Of a stretch of 64,000 nucleotides of DNA, positions 1-11,900 are shown in pieces. Made by a program: the position numbers and the translations under genes. Source of the stretch: Austropuccinia psidii (taxonomy: Eukaryota; Basidiomycota; Pucciniomycetes; Pucciniales; Sphaerophragmiaceae). The DNA lies in NCBI GenBank assembly GCA_023105745.1, contig JALGQZ010000003.1, positions 75,428,696-75,492,695 on the forward strand. The letters run 5' to 3'. The first letter of the stretch is position 1. Each line of letters opens with the position of its first letter. The notes beneath the pieces are model-generated. The model saw only the letters and a list, made by a program, of their open reading frames with translations, had not been told where the DNA came from and did no database searches.

Positions 1-1357
1 GAAATTTGGTCTTTAATAATATAAAAGCTTTATATTGAAGAATAAAGATATTACCTTTTTAATTGTATTGATTTATTGTTTTTGATGCGTCTGAGGGGAA
101 AACAGAGTAAAAAGAGCTCTATTTATAGTAAATACCTCCCTCCTAGAGTCCAACAGGCTTCTAGTAGACGTGTACCGATCATATCCACTGGAATAGATCA
201 ATATTATAAGGTTTGGTGATGATTACATCATGATCAAACCTCATTACATCATTATTACGCCATTATTTAGAGTTATCACTATAACTCTAAGTTTGATGAC
301 ATCAAAGGCTTGGCAGAACCCCAAATTTCTTGTATTTTATTAGTTTAAATCATAAACTAATAGTATTCACCAATTGTATCACTTATATGACTGCTAAACT
401 TAATTTAAGGTTACAGTGAGTGATCATAAAGGATCAAATTAAGCTCAAACTTTGATCCTTAATACCTTTTGAGATTCACACGCTACAACAATTCAGAGAG
501 TGAACTCCAATAGCTTGGCATAACCTTATTATGCTGCCAAGAGCATTTCATTACATCATCAAAACTCTTTTTTTGATGATTTTTTCTTGGAACTCATCTT
601 TTCTGTCGAAATTTAATATTTTAAACTTCAAACTATGATTTCAAGGGGTTATACCTTGAATATTATAATAGAAAATACATCATTCTTCACTAATGAACTA
701 GTAGAATCCAACTGTCTACTTCTTTTTAAGTTTGGACCACTTTCACAACAAAGTGGTCAACAGCTCTGCTGATTTTAATCAATAATTCCTTACAGATTTT
801 AACCTTGTTTCTAACTTGTGAAATAAAATTCATTTCTGTATTCCTACAGTGATTACGTGATGACTTTATTTTGGTTCATCACTCTATCATGCATAGTTCA
901 AGAGATATTAGCTAAAATCCTTGAATATATATGTTGCCCAAAAAATTGCATATATTCAGGTTAATTCCTTAAATATTGATTTTAAAGCTTAGCTTATTAA
1001 TTGTTTTATGTGTTGACCTTTATGGAGAATCCAATGGTACTATTTATTTCACATGTGGTTTCATTATGTTTTGAAATAAATAAGGATCTGTGCTTTTTAT
1101 AAGGTATTATTACTTATAACTTATTAAATATTGACTTTACAGATATGCCATAAAAATGGTATATGTGTATTTTACCATGGTAAAGCCAATGGTATATTTT
1201 ATTTCACATGTTTATTAATTGGGGTTTTAAGTTAAACCAAGTTTTATACCAATTTATGGTATTTTTGTAGTTTTAAGGTACTTATTTTTAATGTATAATA
1301 ATATTAAATATTTCTTGTGACCTTTTTGGGTCTGTAGTCATATCTCAAAGGTTCACA
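1..1357 (-). repeat. AT-rich LTR-like remnant
   Basis: No coding content is visible. The right edge (about 1318-1357) reads TTTTTGGGTCTGTAG and then ends in GGTTCACA, which resembles the inner end of minus-oriented family II LTRs (TTTGGGTATGTAA then GGCTCACA). I infer an old truncated LTR whose outer end lies beyond the window. A Gag remnant on the opposite strand begins right after it, so the LTR probably interrupts an older element. The assignment rests on the edge only. Confidence 0.35.
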
Positions 1358-1534
1358 AAGAGCAACACCACAGCAAAAGGGACAGGTATTTTCTGAATCA
1401 AGACATAAAAAAACTGTTTAATGTCTACCATAACTTGAAGCCCCAACCACAAGGCCATGTTATGGATATTCCATATCACCAAGATGAAATCAAAGCAGAT
1501 GCCATGTTTATGAATAAGGCAAGATCTCCATCAC

Positions 1535-2247
1535 AATACCAGGATCAAGATAATATGTCTTATTGGGAGAAGTAAGCCTTGTACCAGATTCCTGGGGCCT
1601 CAAGCTGGCCTGAATTCTCTGTACCAGAAGAATATGATCATATGGAGCTCATTTATTCTATTGATGGACTCTTCATTGATGTACCAAGCATACCAGACTA
1701 TTGGATCACTGCTAGCCCTAATACAGCATTTAAGGGACATGCTAGTATATGGTACACAGAAATTAAAGAAATCCATGGCAGAAGAAACTGGCCATGGTGG
1801 AAGGGTCAAATCATCCAAAAGTACAGCAATGGTACTTGGATATGGTAAAAAACCATGTCATTTAAAAATGACACATACTCTATGGACAAAGATCCATATG
1901 AGTGGTGTTTCAGACAGTCTAAAAGACTTACAGCCATTGATCCTCAAATGAACATTCAGATGAGGAATCATAAACTCCTGACACAAATGCCAGGAGAACT
2001 AGAGAATGCAGTAAAATGAATATGCAATCAAATTTGAACTCTAGATGAAATTGCAAATACCTTACAAGATGTAAGGAAAAGAACTAATACAGGGAAATAC
2101 ACCCCATATAAAAGCAGTGGTTTCAAAGAGAAACAACCTTTCAGGGTGGAGTTGAAAGGCAAACCCAAGGAAAGAGTGGCAGATATGACCAAGAAGAAAA
2201 ATTCTTGTCAAAATTGTGGTTCAACAGACCACTATGCCAAAATTTAA
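1535..2247 (+). pseudogene. decayed Gypsy Gag fragment
   Basis: Translations in two frames match the Gag core of the family I and II elements in this window. WPEFSVPEEYDHMEL aligns with [15 protein letters not shown], and RRNWPWWKGQIIQKYSNGTW aligns with [21 protein letters not shown] partial zinc knuckle CQNCGSTDHYAK follows near 2212-2240 before a stop. At least two frame changes and several stops break it, and no protease or RT follows. It comes from a more distant relative than the other copies here. Nothing suggests that it makes a protein. Confidence 0.75.
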
Positions 2248-2249
2248 GA

Positions 2250-3423
2250 TTACGTCTGAATTATGAATGTATTAAGAATTTGATTATTTGAATAAGATCT
2301 TCAAAGGGAAACAAAAAATAAAATTGGGTCAGCTTTCAATTTTCAAAATGAAGAATGAAGGTGAGAAAATTGAGAGGTGTCTAAGAATCATAAAGCTCAT
2401 ACACATTAAAGAGTCATAATTTCGATGGAATGAGTGAATAAAATTATAAAGAAAGAATGAACAGAATGAAAACAAATTATGAGTTAATTAATATAATGTC
2501 ACAGGGGCTCTTATGAAAATAAGAGCGGCCTGGCACTCAGGAATCAAGAACTCACTGGAGGGCTCCAAAATAATAAAGGAATAAAAGAATATATTTCTTA
2601 AAAGAAGAATTAAAATGGTAAAGACAAGTATGCCAAAGATAAAAGAAAAAGGAAGCCAATGGTTGGGATAATAAGATGCCAAAAGCCAAAGAGCCAACAA
2701 AATGAATCCTTGATTCACTGTCTCAACCTGCCAGAAGGGAAAATGGAATTAGTAAAGGATATGACCACCAATATCCACTTACAGGCAAAGAAGAAAAAGG
2801 TGCAAATGACTGACTTAATATTATCAGTATTTACTTTAACAAGGTAAAAAAATAAGGATAAAAATAAATTCAATATATTCATTAACTGGGGAGAAAGTCT
2901 CCAGGTGATTAAAGGTGGCCAGTATATGTGAAAAACTGAGAGGCTGATCCTGGAAGGTGAATTATCCGGCTGTATTGTCTGAAATGGGTCAATAAATATC
3001 TGGCCATCTGGAAATTTGAGCTGTGTGACTGCCCCCTTTGGCCTAATTGGATTAGGCCAGAAGGGTCCTAAAGGGCCCACAGACTGTGGGCCGTAGAGGC
3101 AGGAGGGGGCTTAAAGGCCCCGAAAAAGCCATTTAGGCAAAAATCCCCCTAATATAAGGGGTTGGGCCAAGAGGCCTTATGGTGGATAAAGGGTCCATAC
3201 ACCCCTGGAAGACTGAAAGGACCCCCCAGGGCCCAAACAAAGATAAAGGCCTGGGGGTTGGTGAGATGAAAGTTGGCCAGGGAAGGCAATTATGGCAGGA
3301 TATGGCCAGAGGAAAAGGTGTTATGACCAAAATGCCATAGAGCACCAGAGGGGGCCAATTGGACCCAACTTGGTTTCAGGCTAGGATTGCCACAGCACCA
3401 ATTGAGGAGGGTCATTCTTTGTG
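2250..3423. repeat. dispersed repeat, copy 1
   Basis: About 2490-2960 is related, in inverted orientation, to 46130-46570 and 62290-62760. Shared landmarks are TGTCACAGGGGCTCTT, a block ending GGCCTGGCACTCAG, and GGCCAGTATATGTGA. The part after 2820 also resembles 42600-42760. The stretch 3000-3420 is unusually GC- and purine-rich for this window (runs such as CCCCCCAGGGCCC) and has no convincing ORF. It is probably an LTR of a Gypsy or Copia family; its true ends cannot be fixed from one window. Confidence 0.45.
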
Positions 3424-4126
3424 GTTGTGACAAATTCCTCATCATGTAATACACTTGTAATTTACACATACAATTAAATTTAGTTTTAAAGTACACAGCT
3501 TTAATAATTGATACCTCATATGTAAATTACAGTTCACTTATGTAATACACGTGCACATTTTTACATTTAAATTGAAAATACTTCAATTCCTCATAACTTC
3601 TAAATTACACACAACACCTCAATTTTAGCACAAAAATTGATGGTTAACACCACATGTGGTGTGAATTAAATTAAGATTTTGAGGATTTTCAACTTTTGTA
3701 CAGAAAATACTAAAACTTAATTTAAGCTTATTTAGAGTTAAGTTACAGAGATTTTACCCAGGGGTGACCCCACCTTATTTTTTTATGAGGAATCCAATGG
3801 TGAAGTAATTTTCTTAAGTTTCTTCATTGGATAAAAATTTATAATATAATTTATGTAACGTTTTACCAAGACTATTTTAATTTAATTAATTTTATTAAAA
3901 ATTCATTTTTACTTAATATTTTCAAGTGAAAATGCATTTTCACAATTTTAAAATTCAATGTAATTTTCTTTTGAATTAGAATTAAATTTTTATTTTTGTA
4001 TACAAATTTGTATTTATATTTTAATTTTTATTTTGATAATATTAATAATTTTATTCTATTTTTATTTATATCTTATTTTGTTATTTGTGGTCTTTTGGCA
4101 ATATGAAAATACCTCTAAAGCTCATG
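3424..4126 (-). repeat. 3' LTR of D, truncated
   Basis: The match to family I LTRs starts in mid-LTR at the CTCATCATGTAATACAC motif and runs to ATACCTCTAAAGCTCATG, a decayed form of the usual ATACCTCTAAGGCTCACA edge. About 1.1 kb of the R-U5 side is missing. It borders the polypurine tract and chromodomain remnant at 4127 onward. Confidence 0.75.
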
Positions 4127-4139
4127 CTCCCTCCTCCTA

Positions 4140-5499
4140 TAAAATAATATTACTTTGTAATAATGTTATTTCTAGTGTGTCTCAACCTTCTGAGAATTTT
4201 AGTAGCTTCAGGTATTTCCTTTTCTGCTAACCATTCATCTTCACAAGTTCGGTCACTCTACCTAAGGTATTCCCTTACTTTATTGGTTCTCAACCTCCTT
4301 TGTTTGAGAACTATGGTAATCTTTTTAATACCAGTTTATTCAATAGGAGGTATAGCTTGGGTAAATTTATTCCTCAAAGGAAATTTTACAGCATCACTAG
4401 AGTTATATGGCTTTATCAAGCCCATTGGAAATGTAGAATGCTTACTGAAAAGTTCTTCAGATAGTTCTACTTCAACAGAATTTTCTCCATGGAGGGCCTT
4501 AATAACAAAAGCACCTGAAAAGGAATCATTCAGCTTTTTACATCCTTTTGATGTTATTGAAGTTAGTGGTGGATACAAGTCCTAAATCCCCCACTTTGAA
4601 ATCTGGAGTGGAATGTGACTTGTCCCATTTGTCCTTAGCATATGAAAAAGATTCTTCCATGCACCTCACTGTATGCTTCCTAGCTTTTTCTAGCATTCCT
4701 TTGAAGCTAGCAGATGTAGGATGTATTTCAATCAATTCCTTCCTCAAGGAATCTTGAGGTAGTTTGGGATTACATCCTTTTTCTAGAATAGCAGGAGTTT
4801 GATTGGTACTGGCATGAATGGATGTCTTATATGCCAATTCTAGTTCTGGTAAAAGAGTACCCCAATCATGGGTCAATCCATCACAATCTTTTAATTCAAG
4901 GCCATATGCACAAATCCTTCTTACCATATCTTCCAAGGTTTGGATCATCCTTTCAGCCAGACCATCAGTTTGTGGGTGGTAGGCTGTAGAGAAGGGTAAT
5001 TTTGTCCCAAGTAGTTGGTGAAGGTTTGCCCATAGTGCTGAGGTGAATTGGGGATCTCTGTCATTAATGTTGTTTGTTAATATGCCAGTCCATGATATTA
5101 CTCTAATTCATATCAGAAGAGCTGTATCCATGGCTTTATCATCCTTGTGACATGGTAGAAATATTGGAGTATTACTAAATCTGTCCACAAGCACTAGGAA
5201 AAGCATTATAGCTTCTGTCACCCCCTGGTGGCAGACCAGTTACCCAATCCATATGTACAATTTCCCAAGGTCTGCTGGGTTCTCGGATCTTTATCATATT
5301 TCCAAGTCTTTTGCCTGTGGATTTATTTGATTTTTGACATCTGTCACAGGTTTTGCAATACTCTGCAACATCTTTCTGCCACATTACCCACCATATGGAG
5401 GTTTTTATTTTTTCTCTTGTGCTGTCCTCAGACAGATGTTCCGGGAAGGGCTGTAATGGCATTCTTTGAGTACAAGATTGATTAAGGACCTGTCCAAAC
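4140..5499 (-). pseudogene. D integrase and chromodomain (3' half of pol)
   Basis: Read right to left, this holds the HHCC zinc-finger region (HLSEDSTREK, then [13 protein letters not shown]), the first catalytic Asp context ([19 protein letters not shown]), a degenerate middle of the core, the C-terminal integrase segment ([21 protein letters not shown]), and a chromodomain remnant at 4140-4330. Frameshifts fall near 5175, 4950 and 4540, and stops break the tail. The reading continues on the far side of element A at 36459, where the tail of RNase H and the start of integrase lie. Nothing here could be catalytic. Confidence 0.85.
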
Positions 5500-7334
5500 G
5501 TTTTAAGGTTTGGATATGAAACTTTAATTAAAAATCAAGTACTTTTCCTGTCCTGAAAGTTTGTATAAGGTAAAAATCAATTAAAAATATTAAGAAATAT
5601 CATTTTTAAGACAAAACACGCCAATTTTATTGCTTAAAACTTTATTAGTATAAAAAAAATATTATAAAGATCTATTGTTTTACCAAAAATAAAAATTTAT
5701 CCAAAAAATACTCTACAAGAGATATTTCAAGGCTACAAAAGAAATTTCTTCAAGAGCAATTTCAATTGGAATTAATTGAGCAAAGAGCTGCAAGCAATTA
5801 ATTAAAGAACAAAGTCTTTGAAAAGAATATTAAAGAGGAAACACGCCCAAAAGTGACCAGAGTGAATTTGGAAACAAAGTGACAAAGTTAACAGTGATGA
5901 AAGATGCTTGAATTCACTTTTGGGGTGGTTCAGGGGTATAAAATGATTATAAGAGTTACAAACAATGATTATAATAATTTTTCACGTGGTTAAAAGGTTT
6001 AAAATGATTTAAAAAAGGTGGTTGGAATCTTTTATTGATTGGTTTAACAATGTTTAAACTAATTATAAAAGGAAAAGATTCTAACATGAAGAGAAAAGTG
6101 GGGCAAAGAAGACATTCTTTTATAGCCATCAATTTTCTTACTCCAAAAGTAAAATTTACTCTTGTCAGTCGTGAAAAACAGTCTGACAACAGAAAAGCCA
6201 ATTATGGAATCATTGAACCCTTGTTTAGACCGAAAAAGGCCAGGTTTAAGCGTTTTTTAGCCAGTTTCGGCCATTTTAGACCCTTAAATCAGCCATTACT
6301 ATAGCAATACCTGGTCAAGAGCCTTAAACACACGTCAGAATGTGTGTATAAGGCATAGAAACCAGCTAAAACTGTTTTTACTAACATTGCTTTAACTTAA
6401 GGGTAGTTTTACCCTACTGCAGCAGTTAAAACAACGCTGGTTGGTATCAAAACCTCATCATCAATTGAGTCACAGACCCTGTGACTCAATTCCCGGCCAA
6501 AAGTGATGAACTTTTGGGTGAAATTTGACATCTCATGCATGTCAGCAAGGATTTTGGGGGTATGGCTCTCCCTTAGAGCTAGAGTTCCTTTCCCCCCCCA
6601 ATTTTAATCTTTTCCAAAAAAATTTCCTTTAATTCCTCATCATTTATTATAATTATAATATGCATATGTAACTCAATTGAATTGTACAGTACAATACAGT
6701 AATAATTGATACGTCATGTAAGTCAAAGTTCACTTATGTAATACACGCGCACATTTTGGCATTTCAATTGAACTCAATTGAAAATACTTCAATTCCTCAT
6801 AACTTTTAAACTAAACGCAACACCTCAATTTTAACACAAGGATTGATGGTTAACACCACTTGTGGTTTGAATTAAACTAAAGTTTTGAGGATTTTCAATT
6901 TTTGTATTGAAAATACTAAAAACTTAATTTAAGCTTATTTAGAGTTGAGTTACAAAAATCTCACTCAGAGGTCACCCCACCTAATTTTTCATGAGGATTC
7001 AAATGGTGTAATAATTTCTATATGTTTATTTATTGGATAAAAAGATATAATATAATCTATACAAATTTTCACCAAAAATATTTCAATTTGATAATTTTTA
7101 TTAAAAATTCATTTTTACATAATTTTTACAAGTAAAAATGAATTTTGATAATTTAAAATTTTATTATAATTTTATTTTTAAATTATAATTAAGTTTTGAT
7201 TTTTAAATATAAATTTTTATTTAGATTCTAAATTTTTATTTTCATAATATAAATAAATTTATTCTATTTATATTTATATCTTAATTTATCTTTTGTGGTC
7301 TTTTGGGTATATGAAAATACCTCTAAGGCTCACA
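5500..7334 (-). repeat. 3' LTR of A
   Basis: It runs from a decayed start (TTTAAGGTTTGGATATG, consensus TGTAAGGTGTGGATATG) to GGCTCACA at 7334, about 1.83 kb. A polypurine tract follows at 7335-7352 (read on the minus strand). It carries the conserved LTR landmarks: the TATA-like CTATAAAAGAATG (minus, near 6119), two copies of a motif around ACACGCC, and the AT-rich U3 end. Confidence 0.85.
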
Positions 7335-7344
7335 TTCCCTCCCC

Positions 7345-9832
7345 CTAAAAAAAGAATATTACTTTTTAATATTGTTTTTTCTAGTGTGTCTGAACCTTCT
7401 GAGAATTTTAGTAGCTTCAGGTATGTCTTTTTTTGGCAACCATTCATCTTCACAAGTTGGGTCACTGTACCTAACAAGGTATTCCCGTACTTTGTTGGTT
7501 CTCAACTTTCTTTCTTTGAGAACTTTGGTAATTTTCTTACTACAGATGACTCAATAGGAGGTATAACTTGGGGAACTTTATTCCTCAAGGGAATTTTTAA
7601 GCATCACTAGATTTATATGGCTTTATCAAGCTCACTGTAAATGGAGTATGCTTATTGCTAAGCTCTTCAGATAACTCTACTTCAACAGCATTTTCTCCAT
7701 GGAGGGCCTTGATAACAAAAGTTCCTGCAAAGGAGTCTTTCAGCTTTTTACATCCTTTGATGTTATTGAAGCTAGTGGTGGATACAAGAACTAAGTCCCC
7801 CACTTTGAAATCTGGAGTTGCATGTGATTTATCCCATTTGTCCTTAGCATATGCAAAAGAGTCCTCCATGCACCTTACTGCATGCTTTCTAGCTTTGTCT
7901 AGCATTCCTTTGAAGCTAGCAGCTGTGGGATGTATTTCAATTAAGTATTTCCTCAAAGAATCTTGGGGTAACTGGGGGTTCCATCCTTTTTCTAGAATAG
8001 CAGGAGTCTGATTGGTACTGGCATGGATTGACGTTTTATATGCTAATTCCAGTGCTGGTAACAGAGTACACCAATCATGGGTAAATCCATCACAATCTTT
8101 GAATTCAAGGCCATATGCACAAAATCTTCTCACCATGTCCTCTAAGGTTTGGATCATTCTTTCAGCCAGGCCATCAGTTTGTGGGTGGTAGGCTGTAGAG
8201 AAAGACAGTTTAGTGCCAAATAATTGGTGAAGATTTGTCCATAGTGCTGAAGTCAATATGGGATCTCTATCACTGATGATATTTGTAAATATCCCAGTCC
8301 ATGACACTACTCTATTCCATATCAGAAGAGCTGTATCCATGGCTGTATCATCTTTGTGACATGGTAAAAAGATTGGGGTTTTACTGAATCTGTCCACAAT
8401 TACTAGGCAAGCATTATAGCTTCTTTCACCTCCTGGTGGTAGGCCAGTTACCCAATCCATATGGATAATTTCCCAAGGTCTGTTTGGTTCTTGGATTTTT
8501 ATCATATTTCCAAGTCTTTTGCCCGTGGATTTATTTGCCTTTTGGCATCTGTCACAGTTTTTGCAATAATCTGAAACATCTTTCTGCCACATTGGCCACC
8601 ATATGCAGGTCTTTACTTTTTCCCTTGTTCTGTCTTCAGACAGATGTCCTGAAAAGGGACTATCATGGCATTCTTTTAGTACAAGATTGATTAATGACCT
8701 GTCTACAACTGTCATGACACATGTGTGCTTGGTTCTATGGTAAGCTATACCATCCAGTAGGTGAAATCTTCCTTCATCATAAGATTTTCTCCATACTTCA
8801 TCCAAGGCATGTATTAGAGAGTTGTCTTTACAGTCTTTGTTAAGTAATTGGCATAAGATGCTACAATTCTTATCTTGGGTGTAACTACTTCTGACTTATT
8901 CAAAGAAGGTGGTGTTCAAGTCTGTAACACTTATTCCTCCACAATGAACAATAACTCTCAAGTATTTTCTTGATCTTGGTGTAACCACATTTTGATTGAA
9001 TCATTTAAGGGCATCCATAGTGGCTATATACACTTTTTGAGATATTTGAGTAAGGGCAATTTGGATTTTTGGTATTGGGTATCCGTCTGGAACAGTGTAA
9101 GTGCTCAGAGCTCTCAAGTCCCCAACCATTCTGGATTTTCCATTATCCCATGCCACTATGACTGGTGTATTTATTTCTACTTCTTCATTGTGGCCAACCT
9201 TTTGTATTACACCAAGGTCTAGAAGTTCTTTGATATGAGTTTCCAGAGCTTCTCTTGACTTAGGACTTTCTGGGTATGCAGGTCTTCTCAACAGTGGTGG
9301 ATAAGGTCTTTCAATATTAAGAATGATATCAACTTCATGACCAATAATTGCTCCTAGAGGTTCTTTGTCTGAAGCAAATGCTCCTCTGTGGTCATATAAA
9401 AGGGAAGAAAGTTCATTTTCTTGTTTATCAGTCAGATGAAGGCTTAATTCAGCCTCATTTAACTGTTCAGATTTGAATTTTTTCACTTTTAAGTTGACTT
9501 GTGATACTTTATTTACTGTAATTTGTCTTTTAAATGGTAAAAAGGCAAATTTATGATGCTTATTGTCTCCAATAGTAAAGTATCTGTCCTTGTTGTTATG
9601 TAAATCTATTCCATACATGATTAAATAATCATTTCCCAATATAAAATGGGTACTAGAGCAATTTTCCATAACAGCAAATTCAACTGTGATTCTTAAATTC
9701 CCATCAATGTGTGGGAATATCACATTGGTCTCAAAAATTCCTAATGCTTTCATTGGATTACTTGCACTATTGAATTTTATACCATCAATTGGTAACAATT
9801 GGTCTTCAAAATTTGGTACACAAGTTTTAAGA
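7345..9832 (-). pseudogene. A pol: end of protease, start of RT, integrase, chromodomain
   Basis: From 9832 leftward it encodes the end of protease ([17 protein letters not shown]), the protease-RT linker and the N-terminal RT segment ([20 protein letters not shown]). Near 8958 it jumps from RT residues VHCG directly to [11 protein letters not shown] at the start of integrase. About 1.0 kb (the catalytic YIDD motif and RNase H) is therefore missing. The integrase from 8805 is long and open, with [40 protein letters not shown] and [13 protein letters not shown] all present. The frame stops at SSDA (7597), before the chromodomain, which survives only as frameshifted fragments. Confidence 0.88.
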
Positions 9833-9837
9833 ACAGA

Positions 9838-11675
9838 TGTGAGCCTTAGAGGTAATTTCATATACCCAAAAGACCACAAATATAAAAAATAACATATTAA
9901 TATAAATAAAATAAATTTATTTATATTATTAAAATAAAAATAAAAATATAAATATAAAATTATATTAAATATAAAAAATTAATTATAATTTAAAAATAAA
10001 AAATACATTAAATTTTGTAAATATAAAATTACATTTATACTTGAAAAAATTAAGTAAAAATGAAACTTTAACAAAATTGTGAGAAAATAAATAAATTTGG
10101 AAAAAAGTTAAATAAAATTTATTATAACTTTTTATCCAATAAATAAACATATAAAATTTATTTCACCATTGGATTCCTCATAAAAAATAAGGTGGGGTCA
10201 CCTCTGAGTGAAATTCTTGTAACTCAACTCTAAATAAGCTTAAATTAAGTTTTTAGTATTTTCAATACAAAGGTTGAAAATCCTCAAAACTTTAATTTAA
10301 TTCACACCACATGTGGTGTTAACCATCAATTTTTGTGTTAAAATTGAGGTGTTGTGTTTAGTTTAGAAGTTATGAGGAATTGAAGTATTTTCAATTGAAT
10401 TCAATTGAAATGTCAAAATGTGCGCGTGTATTACATAAGTGAACTTTGATTTACATATGAGGTGTCAATTATTACTGTATTGTACTGTACAATTGAATTG
10501 AGTTACATATGTAAATTATAAGTATAATACATGATGAGGAATTAAAGGAAAAATAAATTGGAAAGATTAAATTTGGGGGGGAAAAGGAACTCCAGCTCTA
10601 AGGGGGAGCTAGACCCCCAAAATCCTTGCTGACAGGCATGGGATGTCAAAATTCACGCAAAAGTTCATCACTTTTGGCCTGGAATTGAGTTACAGGGTCT
10701 GTGGACTCAATTGATGATGAGGTTTTGATACCAACTGGGGTAGTTTTAGCTGTTGCCAAGAGGGTAAAACTACCCTTAAGATAAAACAATCATAATAAAA
10801 ACAGTTTTAACTGGTTTCTACGCCTCTGACACACATTCTGACGTGTTTTGAAGGCTCTAGGCCTGGTATTGCTATAGTAATGGCTGATTTAAGGGTCTAA
10901 AATGGCTAAAAATGGCTAAAAATGGCTTAAACCAGCCCTTTTTGGTCTAAACCAGGGTTCAATGATGCCATAATTGGCTTTTCTGTTGTCAGACTGTTTT
11001 TCACGACTGACAAGAGGAAATTTTACTTTTGGAGTAAGAAAATTGATAGCTATAAAAGAATGTCTTCTTTGCCCCACTTTTCTCTTCATGTTAGAATCTT
11101 TTCCTTTTATAATTAGTTTAACCATTGTTAAACCAATCAATAAAAGATTCCAACCACCTTTCTTATATCATTTTAAACCTTCTAACCACTTGAAAAAATC
11201 ATTATAATCATTGTTTGTAACTTTTATAATCATTTTTACCCCTGAACCACCCCAAAAGTGAATTAAAGCATCTTTCATCACTGTAAACTTTGTCACTTTG
11301 TTTCCAAATTCACTCTGGTCACTTTTGGGCGTGTTTTCTCTTTAATATTCTTTTTAAAGACTTTGTTCTTTAATTAATTGCTTGCAGTTCTTTGCTCAAT
11401 TAATTCCAATTGAAATTGCTCTTGAAGAAATTTCTTTTGTAGCCTTAAAATATCTCTTGTAGAGTATTTTTTGGATAAATTTTTATTGTTGGTAAAACAA
11501 TAAATTTTTATAATATTATTGTTTTATACTAATAAAGCTATAAACAATAAAATTGGCGTGTTTTCTCTTAAAAATAATATTTCATACTATTTTTAATTGA
11601 TTTTTACCTAATACAAATTTTGAGGACAGGAAAAGTACTTGATTTTTAATCAAAGTTTCATATCCACACCTTACA
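9838..11675 (+). repeat. 5' LTR of B
   Basis: It is 1838 bp, from TGTGAGCCTTAGAGG to CCACACCTTACA. The U3 part is very AT-rich. A TATA-like box lies at 11051. The motif GGCGTGTTTTCTCTT occurs twice, at 11328-11342 and 11555-11569. A short tandem array of AAAATGGCT units lies at about 10898-10928 and varies in number between LTR copies. Confidence 0.93.
11051..11058 (+). promoter_or_regulatory. LTR TATA-like box
   Basis: TATAAAAG sits in GATAGCTATAAAAGAATGTC. It is preserved in the other family I LTRs, for example at 29703 in the 3' LTR of B. If functional, transcription would start about 30 bp downstream, giving an R-U5 of roughly 590 bp. The position is inferred from sequence alone. Confidence 0.5.
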
Positions 11676-11677
11676 TT

Positions 11678-11694
11678 TGGGGGCCCAGCCGTGA
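11678..11694 (+). other. putative primer-binding site of B
   Basis: TGGGGGCCCAGCCGTGA starts 2 bp after the LTR end. It begins with TGG, the complement of tRNA CCA. The same element is found in J (56351-56367, identical) and A (34646-34662, one change), and as a variant in C (TGGGGGCCTGGCCGTG). I cannot assign a tRNA by eye. Confidence 0.65.
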
Positions 11695-11900
11695 TATTTT
11701 ACCTGTGACATATTTTTTTTACTCTTTTTAAATCTTTTTTCTTATATTGAAAAATTTAAAAACATATAAAAAATACTTATAATTCAAAAAATCCATAAAA
11801 AATAATTTTTTTCATATTATAAGTGAGGCTTAAATTTTTATTTCTTTTTTTGAAATATCCTTTTTTTTACTTAATTAATTGGCTTTTTCATTAATTTTAG

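Noticed and set aside
10974..11207. 77-codon open frame (LLSDCFSRLTRGNFTFG) in every family I LTR, with an open frame on the opposite strand
   Set aside because: It lacks an ATG at its start, spans the TATA-like box, and both strands are equally open. Conservation follows from LTR descent. A role as an upstream coding exon for the accessory ORF is possible but I found no matching donor.
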